This document shows positions 1 to 9,033 of a stretch of 60,023 bases of DNA, piece after piece. The notes under the pieces were generated by a model. It did not search any database and was not told the DNA's origin. It was given only the letters and a program-made list of their open reading frames with translations. A program made the translations under genes and the position numbers. Numbering within the stretch: position 1 is the stretch's first letter; each line of letters begins with the position of its first letter. Source of the stretch: an uncultured Azospirillum sp. (GTDB taxonomy: Bacteria > Pseudomonadota > Alphaproteobacteria > RF32 > CAG-239); NCBI GenBank assembly GCA_947301965.1, contig CAMYUM010000008.1, positions 1 through 60,023 of the forward strand, given 5' to 3'.

Positions 1-2
1 AC

Positions 3-77
3 GGTCCCATCGTCTAATGGTTAGGACATCACCCTTTCACGGTGGTAATATGGGTTCGAATCCCGTTGGGATCACCA
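3..77 (+). tRNA. tRNA-Glu (anticodon TTC)
   Basis: The cloverleaf folds fully. The acceptor stem pairs 3-9 with 67-73, the anticodon stem 29-33 with 41-45 encloses a seven-base loop with TTC at 36-38, the T-loop GGTTCGAATCC is present, and the 3' CCA is encoded (75-77). The sequence closely follows bacterial tRNA-Glu. A hairpin terminator follows directly, so the gene ends its transcript here. Confidence 0.97.
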
Positions 78-87
78 ATACAAAAAG

Positions 88-110
88 CCTCCCCTTGCGG
101 GAGGTTTTTT
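88..110 (+). terminator. Rho-independent terminator of tRNA-Glu
   Basis: CCTCCC (88-93) pairs with GGGAGG (99-104) around a CTTGC loop, and six T follow. It lies 10 bases after the tRNA CCA end. Confidence 0.9.
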
Positions 111-189
111 GTATTATTGATATTAATGAAGCTGAAGATGCCGTCAGTTCGAAATTGAATTATCTGGCGATTTGTGCTCTTAAAAAGTA

Positions 190-229
190 TTGACAGAACC
201 ACGTACTCATGAAATAGTATAGTACTATA
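190..229 (+). promoter_or_regulatory. Promoter with a 12-bp perfect palindrome
   Basis: A consensus -35 TTGACA sits at 190-195. The -10 area contains TAGTAT (215-220, long 19-base spacer) merging into the perfect palindrome TATAGTACTATA (218-229). The palindrome overlaps the likely -10 and start site about 30 bases before the 258 gene, which is a usual place for a repressor site. No regulator is encoded nearby, so who binds it is unknown. Confidence 0.5.
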
Positions 230-257
230 TAGGTTAAACTACTGAAAAGGTGACATT

Positions 258-704
258 ATGAGTCAAAAAGATTTAGAATATTTGCAAAAAGTTGAGAATT
301 CTAGTTTAGAAGATTTGACCTTAACGAAAGTTCACGTCGAAAAAGGTGGAAAGTATGGTTCGTGGGCGGGGTTTCATAATCAAAAAGGTTTGGGGTTCTG
401 CTTTGAACTATGCTATTCTATGGGAGATGAATGGGATGATGGTGGTGATTATATATCTGTTTATAAACAAACAAGAATTGAGGCAAAATTAGGTCTTAAG
501 GGAAAGAAACTTGATGTTCCTCATATATATGATACTCCCGAATATGAGGCACTTTATCCACTAATGGATAGATCAAAAAAAATTATCGAAAAAGAGTACT
601 CTAAAGTTTGTGGTGAGAGACGAAGAGAAGAAGAAAAGAAAAATAAAAAGAAACAATCCAAAGAAGTATCTTATATTAGAAGAGTTGCGGACCATACAAA
701 ATAA
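258..704 (+). CDS. Hypothetical protein, lysine-rich C terminus
   Basis: I do not recognise this 148-residue protein. The start is an ATG with AAAGGTGA five to six bases upstream. There is no signal peptide or membrane helix. The N-terminal two thirds look like a small globular domain with many aromatic and acidic residues (for example GDEWDDGGDYISVY). Residues 118-135 are almost all Arg, Glu and Lys, which suggests a charged helix or nucleic-acid contact. The gene is more AT-rich than the housekeeping genes and stands alone behind its own promoter, next to a tRNA gene, which is a common site for acquired DNA. Coding status is well supported by the start signal and codon pattern; the function is unknown. 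Confidence 0.75.
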   Translation: MSQKDLEYLQKVENSSLEDLTLTKVHVEKGGKYGSWAGFHNQKGLGFCFELCYSMGDEWDDGGDYISVYKQTRIEAKLGLKGKKLDVPHIYDTPEYEALYPLMDRSKKIIEKEYSKVCGERRREEEKKNKKKQSKEVSYIRRVADHTK

Positions 705-757
705 TTTTCAATTTGCTTATGATTTTTAGCTGATAAACCGTAAACTGTCACCAATGC

Positions 758-791
758 AAGCGGCGGGTCTTCAAAAGCCTGCTTTTTCTTT
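758..791 (+). terminator. Weak terminator-like hairpin
   Basis: AAGCGG (758-763) can pair with CCTGCTT (778-784, one G-T pair) and is followed by a T-rich run. It lies 54 bases after the 258 gene and would end its transcript. The stem is short, so confidence is low. The rest of 705-919 holds nothing I can identify. Confidence 0.3.
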
Positions 792-919
792 TATTTTCAA
801 GCGCTTATGCTGGTTCAGAGGTTCGTTTTCAAAAGCAGCTTAATTGTATAAATTTACCATATGGGTGTTGCATTTATGGATTTCTTAAATAAAATAAACA
901 ACATACTTGGGATTTTCAT

Positions 920-1498
920 ATGAAGGTTTATCTATATACATATGCATACGATAAAATTAAGAAAGAGGGATACAAATCTCTCTCTCGGTTTGATGAAAAT
1001 AGTGATTATTATAAAGATGCTCTATTAATACATCAAAGTAGTGCTAAATCCCAAAATCTTAATGATATTTTGGAATACTTGGAAAAAACATTTAAAGGAC
1101 GTTTGCGTTCAATTTGTGTTATAACAGATATTGCAGCTATAGAAGAATATAAACATCCTTATTTGAATTGGCTTGTTCATTATGCAGACGTGATTTCTTT
1201 TGATTTAAATCAGCTAATAAAAGATGGTATTGTTGAAGATATTTATTGCAAAGATTTAAGACAAACTGCTTTGAAAGACGCTAGTTTTGAAAATATTTAC
1301 AGAATAAATGATATTGATGAAATTGACTTTACCCCAAATGATTGGCATTTATGCGAAAATGAGCAATACAAAAATCTTTCTCCTTGGGCGACAATCAAGC
1401 ACTACTTTTTGGTATTAAAAGATGGAGTTATTCCACCAAAATATATAACATTGGAAATAGATAATTCTTTGGCACGAAAAGAGAATATTGGTTCGTAA
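920..1498 (+). CDS. Orphan protein, paralogue of the gene at 17717-18250
   Basis: This 192-residue cytosolic protein belongs to no family I can name, but it has a clear relative in this window on the minus strand at 17717-18250. Shared features in order are an N-terminal MKxYxY, a central region with 'DGxxExxY', and a C-terminal block: DEIDFTPNDWHLCENE here against EDIDYTPVDWSVCDDE there, followed by (R/K)HYFLVLKDGVIPPKY against VRYYLIVVRGGIIQPKY. The D-TP-DW-C spacing and the final G-I-PKY motif are probably structural or catalytic. The ATG at 920 has no strong Shine-Dalgarno site. The opening resembles the 'YHY...G' start of some ADP-ribosyltransferase-like folds; that is only a guess. A bidirectional terminator follows. 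Confidence 0.75.
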   Translation: MKVYLYTYAYDKIKKEGYKSLSRFDENSDYYKDALLIHQSSAKSQNLNDILEYLEKTFKGRLRSICVITDIAAIEEYKHPYLNWLVHYADVISFDLNQLIKDGIVEDIYCKDLRQTALKDASFENIYRINDIDEIDFTPNDWHLCENEQYKNLSPWATIKHYFLVLKDGVIPPKYITLEIDNSLARKENIGS

Positions 1499-1530
1499 CT
1501 TGCGCTGAATAAGTTTTACCCCTATACGAA

Positions 1531-1557
1531 AAAACCTCCCGCAAAGGGAGGTTTTTT
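1531..1557. terminator. Bidirectional terminator between convergent genes
   Basis: AACCTCCC (1533-1540) pairs with GGGAGGTT (1546-1553), loop GCAAA. Six T follow on the plus strand and an A-run precedes it, so it works for both the 920 gene and the convergent minus-strand gene ending at 1590. Confidence 0.9.
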
Positions 1558-1589
1558 GTGCTGTGAAAATTACATGCTTCTGATCGCGG

Positions 1590-1994
1590 TTACTCCTCGT
1601 CGAAGTCTTCCCATGGTTCGTCCAGGGAAGGAACCTCCTTGAGACCGTCGGGCGTCTCGATGAACGCCGTCGTTCCATAGATACCACAGTTCACGAGGAG
1701 ATACGTCTCGTCGACCTTCTGCCAGATGACGTGAATCCGGCTGATGAGGTTGTCCTCATAATTGTCAGCCTGAATGTCGCAGAGAGGGAGCCGTCCGATA
1801 GAGAGGATCTCGTCACCATCGATGGCCATGAGCTTGTTGCGATAGTCACTCAGCGGAACATCGATAAAGCCATCGACACCATGAAGGCGAATAACGGCCG
1901 GGAGATTCTCCGGTGCGAATGCATACTGTACGGTTACCTTGCGATCGTTTCCGATGCAGCTACGAATGTAGCTAATTGCTTGCTTTTTGTTCAT
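1590..1994 (-). CDS. Hypothetical protein (GC-rich orphan)
   Basis: I do not recognise this 134-residue protein. It is acidic, has no signal peptide or membrane segment, and ends in an acidic tail (EPWEDFDEE). Its third codon positions are noticeably richer in G and C than those of neighbours. The ATG start has no Shine-Dalgarno site; the bases before it are AT-rich. In these respects it resembles the orphan genes at 31670, 32236, 56969, 57294 and 58164. The 1731-2015 plus-strand reading frame is its shadow: the minus frame has the better start, length and terminator placement. Function unknown. Confidence 0.65.
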   Translation of the reverse strand: MNKKQAISYIRSCIGNDRKVTVQYAFAPENLPAVIRLHGVDGFIDVPLSDYRNKLMAIDGDEILSIGRLPLCDIQADNYEDNLISRIHVIWQKVDETYLLVNCGIYGTTAFIETPDGLKEVPSLDEPWEDFDEE

Positions 1995-2025
1995 ACGATA
2001 AAAGATTTAGTTTAGGAAATAGGTT

Positions 2026-2054
2026 GTTATAACAGGGTATTTGAATAACCTGTT
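2026..2054 (-). promoter_or_regulatory. Inverted repeat next to a -10 before the 1590-1994 gene
   Basis: On the minus strand TATAAC (2031-2026) is a possible -10. Just upstream of it AACAGG (2031-2036) and CCTGTT (2049-2054) form an inverted repeat with further internal pairing. It could be an operator in the promoter spacer. Read on the plus strand the same repeat is followed by five T and could be a weak terminator. The rest of 1995-2297 is AT-rich with no gene that I can see, apart from the anmK start region. Confidence 0.35.
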
Positions 2055-2297
2055 TTTGGATGTAATCTCACCGTAAACTAGTAGCTATGATAATATATCT
2101 AATAATAAAGTGATTTCCATACATAAAAATAAAATAGTTTCTGTTAAATAACATAGTTTGTTTTATTCGTCAAAAGTTTTTTTCGTTATTTTAAAGAAAA
2201 TTTTATCAAGCCGAATTTGTTTCTTTTTACTTCTATGGGTTAACCATTTAATAAAGCTTATGGTATAAAATACAATAAAAATAAATTGGGAGTTATA

Positions 2298-3560
2298 ATG
2301 CCAAAATATACAATCATCGGCAATATGACCGGAAATTCAATGGATGCGGTTGACTTGGTCTTAACCGAGTTTGATGGTGAAAATATGACTGACATCTGCT
2401 CTTATACTCGTCCGTATTCCAAAGATATGCAGAATGAGGTCGAGCATTTACGCACACTTGTCCATAACAAAACAGCTACGGAAATTGACTCTTTTCCGGC
2501 TTTTCAAAAAATTCATGATGAATATATACACCAAATTGCCGAATGTATAAATTCGCTGTGCGCCGAAAATCATATTGATAAAAAAGCCATTGATGCCATA
2601 GGTTTCCACGGCAAAACATTAGACCATAACCCCCCGTCAAAAGCGCATAAAGAAGGTACAGAACCATATACCCTGCAAATCGGCTCCGGGCAAATGCTGG
2701 CCGATTTGACCGGTATTCCGGTTATTTATGATTTTCGCTCCGATTTTATAATGTCCGGTTTTGACGGAGCTCCGCTGGTTCCTCCGCACAATGCTTTGAT
2801 TGCCGGCCTTGAGGGCGATGGTTGCTACTATAACGGCGGCAATACATCTAATTTTGCCATTGTCGTTAATGAACAGCCCTTATTTGCCGCCGATGCCGGT
2901 CCTTTTAACGAATATACCGACAATTATATCCGCCGCCATACTGATTATTCTTTTGATAAAGATGGAAAATTCGGAAAAGAAGGGCAACTTAACTCTCAAA
3001 TGTTGGAGAAGTTATTTAACTTCGGACGCTCATATTATGAAACCCCCTTGCCCAAATCGGGAGATCCGGCATATTATCATAAGGATGAGATATTTGCCTA
3101 TGTTGAAAGTCAAAATATTCCTTTTGCCGATGCTGTTTACACCTTTGAATATTTTGCCGCTTACATTGCCGCTCAGGCTCTGACTCTTGTGCCTGACAAT
3201 ATTCCTCTGCCATATGACATAATCCTGTTTGGTGGTGGTTGGAAAAATCCGATTGTCCGTTCAGGTTTTGAAACTTTGCTTCAGGGCAAAGGATATGTTT
3301 TGTCTGAACACAAAGCGCAGTTTGAGCATATGTGTTCTCGCTTTGTGCGGCAGCCGACGTTGCGTTTTTCAAAATTTGGAGATTATATGGAAGCCAGGCT
3401 TTTTGCTGACCTTGCGCGTTATCGTTTGGAGGGAAAACCTTGGCCCGTTCCTGAGACCGATAAGATTGTCTGCGGAGTTTTAGCTCGCCCGCAAAAACCG
3501 CGTACTAAATACTCTGATTGTGTCAGCCGCGCTGCAAAAGGTTGGCAGAAAAAACTCTGA
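2298..3560 (+). CDS. anmK: Anhydro-N-acetylmuramic acid kinase (AnmK)
   Basis: AnmK opens and phosphorylates 1,6-anhydro-MurNAc with ATP, giving MurNAc-6-phosphate during cell-wall recycling in the cytosol. The 420-residue length suits a slightly long member. Family landmarks are GNMTGNSMDAVD near the N terminus (the ATP-binding GxMSGTSxDGxD motif, here with A for G), GFHGKTLDHNP, FDGAPLVPPHN, YNGGNTSNFAIV and DAGPFNEYTDNYI. I chose the ATG at 2298 because TTGGGAG lies just before it; a TTG at 2286 falls inside that ribosome site. The sequence is divergent from textbook AnmK in several motifs, so altered substrate preference is possible. MurQ and the other recycling genes are not in this window. 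Confidence 0.85.
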   Translation: MPKYTIIGNMTGNSMDAVDLVLTEFDGENMTDICSYTRPYSKDMQNEVEHLRTLVHNKTATEIDSFPAFQKIHDEYIHQIAECINSLCAENHIDKKAIDAIGFHGKTLDHNPPSKAHKEGTEPYTLQIGSGQMLADLTGIPVIYDFRSDFIMSGFDGAPLVPPHNALIAGLEGDGCYYNGGNTSNFAIVVNEQPLFAADAGPFNEYTDNYIRRHTDYSFDKDGKFGKEGQLNSQMLEKLFNFGRSYYETPLPKSGDPAYYHKDEIFAYVESQNIPFADAVYTFEYFAAYIAAQALTLVPDNIPLPYDIILFGGGWKNPIVRSGFETLLQGKGYVLSEHKAQFEHMCSRFVRQPTLRFSKFGDYMEARLFADLARYRLEGKPWPVPETDKIVCGVLARPQKPRTKYSDCVSRAAKGWQKKL

Positions 3561-3563
3561 TTC

Positions 3564-4229
3564 TTATTTCATGGTCGTGTTTTTATATAACCAATCCTTA
3601 AACTCAATTACATCTTTAACTTCCGGTATCCAATCCAACTCTTTGGGTAAATCGGTTGTAAATTCGCATCTCATACGCACCGGATGCGCTCCGGCATTGA
3701 TTGTTGCGTATTGGTTATAAATTCGGTCATCTACAAGCACGGTTTCATCGGCTTTTAAACCGTATTTTTCAAAACACGATTTCAACATATCTTCTTTGGC
3801 GGAATCATGCATAAATTTTCCGTGCTGAACACATTCTATGGTTAAAAAATCGGTAACTTCATGCAACAATTCATTTAAGAACTTCTTTTTGACTTCAACA
3901 TTCCATGTTGCAGATAATGTAAATTGCCGATATCCTTTTTGGTGAAGCTCTTTCAAAACCTCAATTACATGGGGGTAGAGCGGTCGATTGCAAAAAAACT
4001 CCGGACTATGACAAAAGTCATAATCCATATCGATTCCATGCTCCGGGTGAGTTTTCAGTTCCAATGCCCCATAGGTCGGCACAATCGGCAAAACTTTGGG
4101 CAAATCTTCCCACTTCATATTGCCGTATATAGGAGCATATTTCGGGTGTTTGGTTAAAAAGTTATAATATGCAAAGTTTAAGTTGGCCAAAACTCCGTCA
4201 ATATCCCAGAAAATATTTTTTATAATCAT
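3564..4229 (-). CDS. HAD-like hydrolase
   Basis: The 221-residue product carries the HAD motif I signature DIDGVLA close to its N terminus (DxDGxxx, nucleophile and acid Asp), a Thr/Ser motif in FTLSATWN (motif II region), a conserved Lys region, and VLVDDRIYNQ as motif IV. This pattern fits a phosphatase of the HAD superfamily, possibly acting on a nucleotide or small phosphosugar; the substrate is unknown. The start at 4229 is chosen because GGAG lies six bases upstream; an ATG at 4235 is too close to it. The gene ends three bases after anmK on the opposite strand (convergent), and starts back to back with the cation exporter. Confidence 0.75.
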   Translation of the reverse strand: MIIKNIFWDIDGVLANLNFAYYNFLTKHPKYAPIYGNMKWEDLPKVLPIVPTYGALELKTHPEHGIDMDYDFCHSPEFFCNRPLYPHVIEVLKELHQKGYRQFTLSATWNVEVKKKFLNELLHEVTDFLTIECVQHGKFMHDSAKEDMLKSCFEKYGLKADETVLVDDRIYNQYATINAGAHPVRMRCEFTTDLPKELDWIPEVKDVIEFKDWLYKNTTMK

Positions 4230-4366
4230 ATTCATCTCCGCGGTACACATACGCCTTTTTAGCATATTTGTGCGTTTGTTGCAATATCAAAATTATGACA
4301 ATAAAACTTGATTTTTTGGGCATTTGTTACTACAACAAAATAAGAAATATTTTATTTGAGGTCATA

Positions 4367-5248
4367 ATGTCACACGAACACCATCATCATGAAATCAGCG
4401 AAAAAACGGTTTCATATTTATTGATATCATTTGTCATCAATATGCTTTTGAGTGTAGTTGAAACAATAGGCGGTATTATTGCCGGTAGCATTTCTTTGAT
4501 TGGTGATGCCCTGCACAATACTTCTGATGCTTTTTCGATTTTAATCGCGGTAATTGCATTCAAAATCGGTCGCCGCAAATCCGGAGGACGCTATACTTAC
4601 GGTTTCAAAAGAGCAGAGTTGATCGGCGGTTTTGTAAACCTTATTCTGCTTTTTATTGCCGGTGTTTATTTGGCATTTGAAGGTATAAGCAAACTGATTA
4701 CTCCTCAGCCTGTTGATGGTTGGGTTATCATTTGGGTTTCAGTTGTTGCGTTGATTATCGATTCCGTTACCGCCCAACTTTCCCACCATGGTTCCGAGCA
4801 TAACACCAATATGCGCATGGTGTTTTTACACAACCTTGCAGATGCTTTCGGTTCACTCGGCGTTATTATTGCCGGTTTAAGTGCGGTTTATTTTGGTATT
4901 TATCGAGTTGATGGCATAATTGCTTTGCTGATTTCTGCTTATATGATTTATCAATCAATTCTTTCTTTTCCCAAAGTTGTGGCTATTTTGATGAATGCGG
5001 CCCCTGAAGGCCTGGATTTAGAGCAAATCAAACGTGAACTCAAAAAAGTTTCAGGCGTTAAAGATGTTCATCACCTTCATGTTTGGTGCATAAGTGAAGA
5101 CGCTGTTTCTGCCGAATGCCATATTATTGCGGATGATACCAACATAATCCGCGATGTTACCGAACTGCTTGACAGCAAATTCGGTATCGGACATTGCAAC
5201 ATTCAGATTGAAAAACGCTGTCACGATTGCAAAGATTGTAAACTCTAA
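4367..5248 (+). CDS. Cation diffusion facilitator, CzcD/ZitB-like zinc exporter
   Basis: The 293-residue inner-membrane protein has six predicted helices and both halves of the CDF metal site: [12 protein letters not shown] in helix II and [11 protein letters not shown] in helix V (HxxxD pattern typical of zinc transporters). The N terminus is His-rich (SHEHHHHE), and the C terminus ends in CHDCKDCKL, extra likely metal ligands after the cytosolic ferredoxin-like domain (KDVHHLHVW). It should export Zn2+ or similar ions by proton antiport. The start is the ATG at 4367 behind TTGAGG; longer in-frame starts lack a ribosome site. Its stop overlaps the fhs stop by four bases (convergent), with no terminator visible between them. 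Confidence 0.9.
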   Translation: MSHEHHHHEISEKTVSYLLISFVINMLLSVVETIGGIIAGSISLIGDALHNTSDAFSILIAVIAFKIGRRKSGGRYTYGFKRAELIGGFVNLILLFIAGVYLAFEGISKLITPQPVDGWVIIWVSVVALIIDSVTAQLSHHGSEHNTNMRMVFLHNLADAFGSLGVIIAGLSAVYFGIYRVDGIIALLISAYMIYQSILSFPKVVAILMNAAPEGLDLEQIKRELKKVSGVKDVHHLHVWCISEDAVSAECHIIADDTNIIRDVTELLDSKFGIGHCNIQIEKRCHDCKDCKL

Positions 5249-6915
5249 AACAGTCCGGAGATTTTACCTTCATCATCGACATCAATTTGCTCTGCGGCAG
5301 GTTTTGCCGGCAGTCCGGGCATGGTCATAATATTGCCGGTTAAAACCACAACAAAGCCGGCTCCGGCAGACAACCTGACATCTTTTACCGGAAGCACAAA
5401 ACCGCTCGGTGCTCCAATTAATTTTGCATCTGCCGAAATGGAATTTTGAGTTTTGGCAATACAAACTCGCAGTTTTCCATACCCGTTAGCTTCATATTCG
5501 GCAAGTTTATCTGCGGCCGTCGGCTCAAACTCTACTTTTCCTGCATGATAAATTTTGGTAGCAATGGTTTCAATTTTGTTTTTTAAAGGCATATCCTCGG
5601 TATATAGCGGCGCATAATTATTCGCTTTTTGAGCCAGTTCAACAACTTTTTGAGCAAGATCAGTCGCGCCTTTTCCGCCGTTTTCCCAAGCCGAAACCAA
5701 AACAGCTTCCGCTCCGCAATCTGCACATAATTCTTTGACGGCATTTACTTCGTCATTGCTGTCGCTGACAAATTGATTGATTGCCACAACCGCCGGTACA
5801 CCGAATTTGCGAACATTTTCAATATGCGCTTTCAAGTTTTCAAACCCTTTTCGCACCGCATCGACATTTTCCGGCTTGAGATTATCCTTGGCAACACCGC
5901 CGTGCATTTTAAGAGCGCGTATGGTCGCCACAATCACAACCGCATCAGGTTTCAGTCCCACTATGGGGCATTTTATATCCAAAAACTTTTCGGCTCCCAA
6001 ATCAGCACCGAAACCGGCCTCGGTTACTACATAATCAGCTAGTTTGAGAGCCGTTTTCGTGGCAATAATACTGTTACAGCCATGAGCGATGTTGGCAAAA
6101 GGTCCGCCATGTACAAAGGCCGGAGTTTTCTCTAATGTCTGCACCAGATTGGGTTTTATTGCATCGCGAAGCAAAGCAGCCATAGCTCCGTGCGCATTAA
6201 TTTCTTCAGCCCGCACATATCTTCCGTCTTTGGTTTTACCGATTATAATTTTTTTCAGACGTTGTTTTAAATCAGCAATATCTTTTGCTAAACAAAAGAT
6301 TGCCATAATCTCGCTTGCAACACTTATATTGAAATGATCGGTTCGCGGTGTGCCGTTGATTGCACTTCCCAATCCGATATTAACTTGACGCAAGGCTCTG
6401 TCATTAAGGTCAACGCAACGCTGCCAAAAAATATTATTTTCATCAAGATTAAGCTGATTTCCTTGTTTGATGTGATTATCAATCATTGCCGCCAAAAGGT
6501 TGTTTGCGGCGGTAATAGCATGGATGTCCCCGGTAAAGTGTAGATTAATTTCTTCCATCGGCACTACTTGAGCATACCCTCCGCCGGTTGCTCCGCCCTT
6601 GAGACCAAAGCATGGTCCCATTGAAGGCTCACGCAGAGCAAGCATTGCTTTTTTGCCGATAGCTTGCAATCCGTCTGCCAAGCCGATAGATATAGTTGAT
6701 TTTCCTTCACCTGCCGGAGTTGGTGTAAGCGCTGTTACCAAAACCAGTTTTCCCTCGCGGGCAGAGGCATTGATTCTTTTTAATCCCTCAAAGCTTATTT
6801 TGGCTTTGTAAGGTCCGTACATTTCAAGCTCTTCAGCCTTAATACCGATTCTCTTCGCAATTTCAGCGATTGGTTCGGGCTTGTTTTTTTGTGAAATCTC
6901 AATATCTGAAAGCAT
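5245..6915 (-). CDS. fhs: Formate--tetrahydrofolate ligase
   Basis: This 556-residue enzyme makes 10-formyl-tetrahydrofolate from formate, THF and ATP in one-carbon metabolism. The P-loop [19 protein letters not shown] is intact near residue 65, followed by the diagnostic [20 protein letters not shown] and the [10 protein letters not shown] segment. Length matches the family. The ATG at 6915 has GGAGAAG directly upstream; a TTG five codons earlier overlaps that site. Many alphaproteobacteria lack Fhs or use FolD instead, so its presence suggests use of formate, as in anaerobic or microaerobic gut-type metabolism (inference). It is transcribed alone. Confidence 0.97.
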   Translation of the reverse strand: MLSDIEISQKNKPEPIAEIAKRIGIKAEELEMYGPYKAKISFEGLKRINASAREGKLVLVTALTPTPAGEGKSTISIGLADGLQAIGKKAMLALREPSMGPCFGLKGGATGGGYAQVVPMEEINLHFTGDIHAITAANNLLAAMIDNHIKQGNQLNLDENNIFWQRCVDLNDRALRQVNIGLGSAINGTPRTDHFNISVASEIMAIFCLAKDIADLKQRLKKIIIGKTKDGRYVRAEEINAHGAMAALLRDAIKPNLVQTLEKTPAFVHGGPFANIAHGCNSIIATKTALKLADYVVTEAGFGADLGAEKFLDIKCPIVGLKPDAVVIVATIRALKMHGGVAKDNLKPENVDAVRKGFENLKAHIENVRKFGVPAVVAINQFVSDSNDEVNAVKELCADCGAEAVLVSAWENGGKGATDLAQKVVELAQKANNYAPLYTEDMPLKNKIETIATKIYHAGKVEFEPTAADKLAEYEANGYGKLRVCIAKTQNSISADAKLIGAPSGFVLPVKDVRLSAGAGFVVVLTGNIMTMPGLPAKPAAEQIDVDDEGKISGLF

Positions 6916-6974
6916 TTTCTTCTCCGGCAATCATAACTTTTACGGCTATTATCAATAAAATATGCCAAAAAGCA

Positions 6975-7008
6975 ACAAAAAAAAGACCTCGCCGCAAGAC
7001 GAGGTCTT
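6975..7008 (-). terminator. Terminator of the glycine-zipper lipoprotein gene
   Basis: AAGACCTCG (6983-6991) pairs with CGAGGTCTT (7000-7008), a nine-base stem. On the minus strand it is followed by a run of eight T, about 20 bases after the lipoprotein stop. Confidence 0.92.
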
Positions 7009-7027
7009 AAATAAAACCAACGAATGA

Positions 7028-7501
7028 TTAATATCCGTTATAAGGAATTACACGAGCTCGAGATGAGCCGTTTCCGTATAATACCATGCAGCGCTGACCG
7101 TTAGCAAGCAAAACATCATTACCTTGAGTAACGGTAACCACTCCGCCTTGGTCTAGTTGAACAACATATTCATAACCGCTTTGACTGGTCAAACCTTTTT
7201 GAGCCAAGTTGCCAGCAGCTCCCCCAAGCAAAGCACCGCCGGTCGCACCCAATAATGCAGCTGTACTGCCGCTGCCGATTTGAGAGCCTCCGATGCCGCC
7301 GGCAATTGCGCCAATGGCTGTACCGGCAGATCTATCGCTATCGCGTACGGAAATACTGCGGACGGAAATTACAGTACCCTTCAAAGCCTTGGTGACTGAA
7401 CCGACGGAAGAAGAGTCATACTGATTTGCACCGATATCAGCTGCACAGGCGGCCAACATCAAGAGTGCCGGCATAATCAAAAGTAATGCGAATTTTTTCA
7501 T
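7028..7501 (-). CDS. Outer-membrane lipoprotein with glycine-zipper domain (SlyB/Pcp-like)
   Basis: The 157-residue protein opens with a lipoprotein signal peptide (MKKFALLLIMPALL) and lipobox LAAC, then a linker, then a Gly-rich two-helix segment GAIAGGIGGSQIGSG...GATGGALLGGAAG, the glycine zipper 2TM pattern found in SlyB, Pcp and related envelope lipoproteins. A C-terminal beta-rich part follows (YVVQLDQGGVVTVTQG). The start at 7501 is supported by AAGGAG eight bases upstream; a longer frame start has no such site. It is divergent from asnS and has its own terminator. The role is envelope maintenance by analogy; the exact function is not known. Confidence 0.88.
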   Translation of the reverse strand: MKKFALLLIMPALLMLAACAADIGANQYDSSSVGSVTKALKGTVISVRSISVRDSDRSAGTAIGAIAGGIGGSQIGSGSTAALLGATGGALLGGAAGNLAQKGLTSQSGYEYVVQLDQGGVVTVTQGNDVLLANGQRCMVLYGNGSSRARVIPYNGY

Positions 7502-7635
7502 TTCTTGCTCCTTAATAAAATTTTCTGCCAATCATAATAACAAGTGTTCATTTTTTGTCAATGGCAGACTGGACAATTAAAGATAAGTGTTATATATTGC
7601 CAACGATTAATTTTTTTTAATAGGAAAAGGCTAAA

Positions 7636-9024
7636 ATGTTAAAACGAACAAAAATTGCTCAACTTCTCAAGTCGGATACTACTCTTGACGAGGTTTTGGT
7701 TAAGGGTTGGGTAAAGACCCGGCGTGATTCAAAAGATTTTATGTTTATTGAAATAAATGACGGCTCCTGCTTAAAAAACATGCAGGTTATCGCCAATAAC
7801 AATTTAGCCAACTATAATGAACTTAAAAAACTTACCACCGGATCTTCGGTTGCCGTTACCGGAGCTTTGGTTGAGTCGTTGGGTGGCAATCAAAAATACG
7901 AGATAAAAGCCTCGGATATTTTGATTTATGATATTGCTAACGATGACTATCCCCTGCAAAAGAAAAAACATACCGATGAATATCTGCGTACCATAGCTCA
8001 TTTGCGCCCCCGTACAAACAAATACGGCGCGGCATTCCGCATCCGCTCCGAGTTGTCTTATGCTATTCATGAGTTTTTCCACTCAAAAGGCTTTCGCTAT
8101 GTCCACACTCCGATTATTACCGGTTCTGACTGCGAAGGTGCCGGCGAGATGTTTCAGGTTACTACACTTGATTTGAACAACGTACCGAAGACAAAAGACG
8201 GCAAAGTTGATTATTCACAAGACTTTTTCGGTAAAGAAGCTCATCTCACCGTTTCCGGTCAGCTCAACGGTGAAATGTACGCTATGGCTTTGGGTGATAT
8301 CTATACTTTCGGACCGACTTTTCGTGCCGAGAATTCAAATACTACCCGCCATGCGGCCGAGTTTTGGATGATAGAGCCGGAGATGGCTTTTGCTGATATT
8401 TTTGATGACATGGATTTAGCCGAGGACATGATAAAATATTGCGTCAAACACGTTATTGAGCATTGTCCTGAAGACATTGAATTATTCGAAAAATTTGTTG
8501 CTCCCGGCTTGCAGGATACGCTGAACACCATCATCAATGAACCTTTTGCCCGCATTACTTATACCGAAGCAATTGAAATTATGCAAAAATCGGGGCAAGA
8601 ATTTGAATATAAACCCGAATATGGCGTAGACATGCAAACCGAACATGAACGCTTTTTGGCAGAAAAACATTTCAAGCGTCCGGTTATTGTGCGCGACTAT
8701 CCCAAGGAAATTAAAGCATTTTATATGCGTATGAATGATGATAATAAAACTGTTGCCGCCATGGATGTTTTGGTTCCCGGCATCGGTGAGCTTATTGGCG
8801 GTTCTCAACGTGAGGAGCGCTATGAATGCCTAGTTGCCCGTATTGAAGAATTGGGCATGAAAATTGAAGATTATTCTTGGTATCTCGATTCGCGTCGTTA
8901 CGGCTCGGTTCCCCATGCCGGATTCGGACTTGGTTTTGAACGCATGATGTTATTGCTTACCGGCATCGGCAATATTCGAGATGTCCTGCCTTTCCCGAGA
9001 ACACCGAAATCAATCAGTTTTTAG
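7636..9024 (+). CDS. asnS: Asparaginyl-tRNA synthetase
   Basis: This class IIb synthetase charges tRNA-Asn with asparagine. The 462-residue chain has the N-terminal OB-fold anticodon domain ([19 protein letters not shown]), class II motif 2 ([21 protein letters not shown]) and motif 3 ([15 protein letters not shown]). The final [11 protein letters not shown] is typical of AsnRS and separates it from AspRS. The upstream region carries AGGAAAAGG. The gene for the secreted protein at 9034 follows after nine bases, so the two are probably co-transcribed. Having AsnRS indicates direct Asn-tRNA charging rather than only the GatCAB route. Confidence 0.97.
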   Translation: MLKRTKIAQLLKSDTTLDEVLVKGWVKTRRDSKDFMFIEINDGSCLKNMQVIANNNLANYNELKKLTTGSSVAVTGALVESLGGNQKYEIKASDILIYDIANDDYPLQKKKHTDEYLRTIAHLRPRTNKYGAAFRIRSELSYAIHEFFHSKGFRYVHTPIITGSDCEGAGEMFQVTTLDLNNVPKTKDGKVDYSQDFFGKEAHLTVSGQLNGEMYAMALGDIYTFGPTFRAENSNTTRHAAEFWMIEPEMAFADIFDDMDLAEDMIKYCVKHVIEHCPEDIELFEKFVAPGLQDTLNTIINEPFARITYTEAIEIMQKSGQEFEYKPEYGVDMQTEHERFLAEKHFKRPVIVRDYPKEIKAFYMRMNDDNKTVAAMDVLVPGIGELIGGSQREERYECLVARIEELGMKIEDYSWYLDSRRYGSVPHAGFGLGFERMMLLLTGIGNIRDVLPFPRTPKSISF

Positions 9025-9033
9025 GAGAGTTTT

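Noticed and set aside
1731-2015. Plus-strand 94-codon frame over the 1590-1994 gene
   Set aside because: Lower-quality start and end, overlaps the promoter-like region, and the minus-strand frame is longer with a terminator in the right place.
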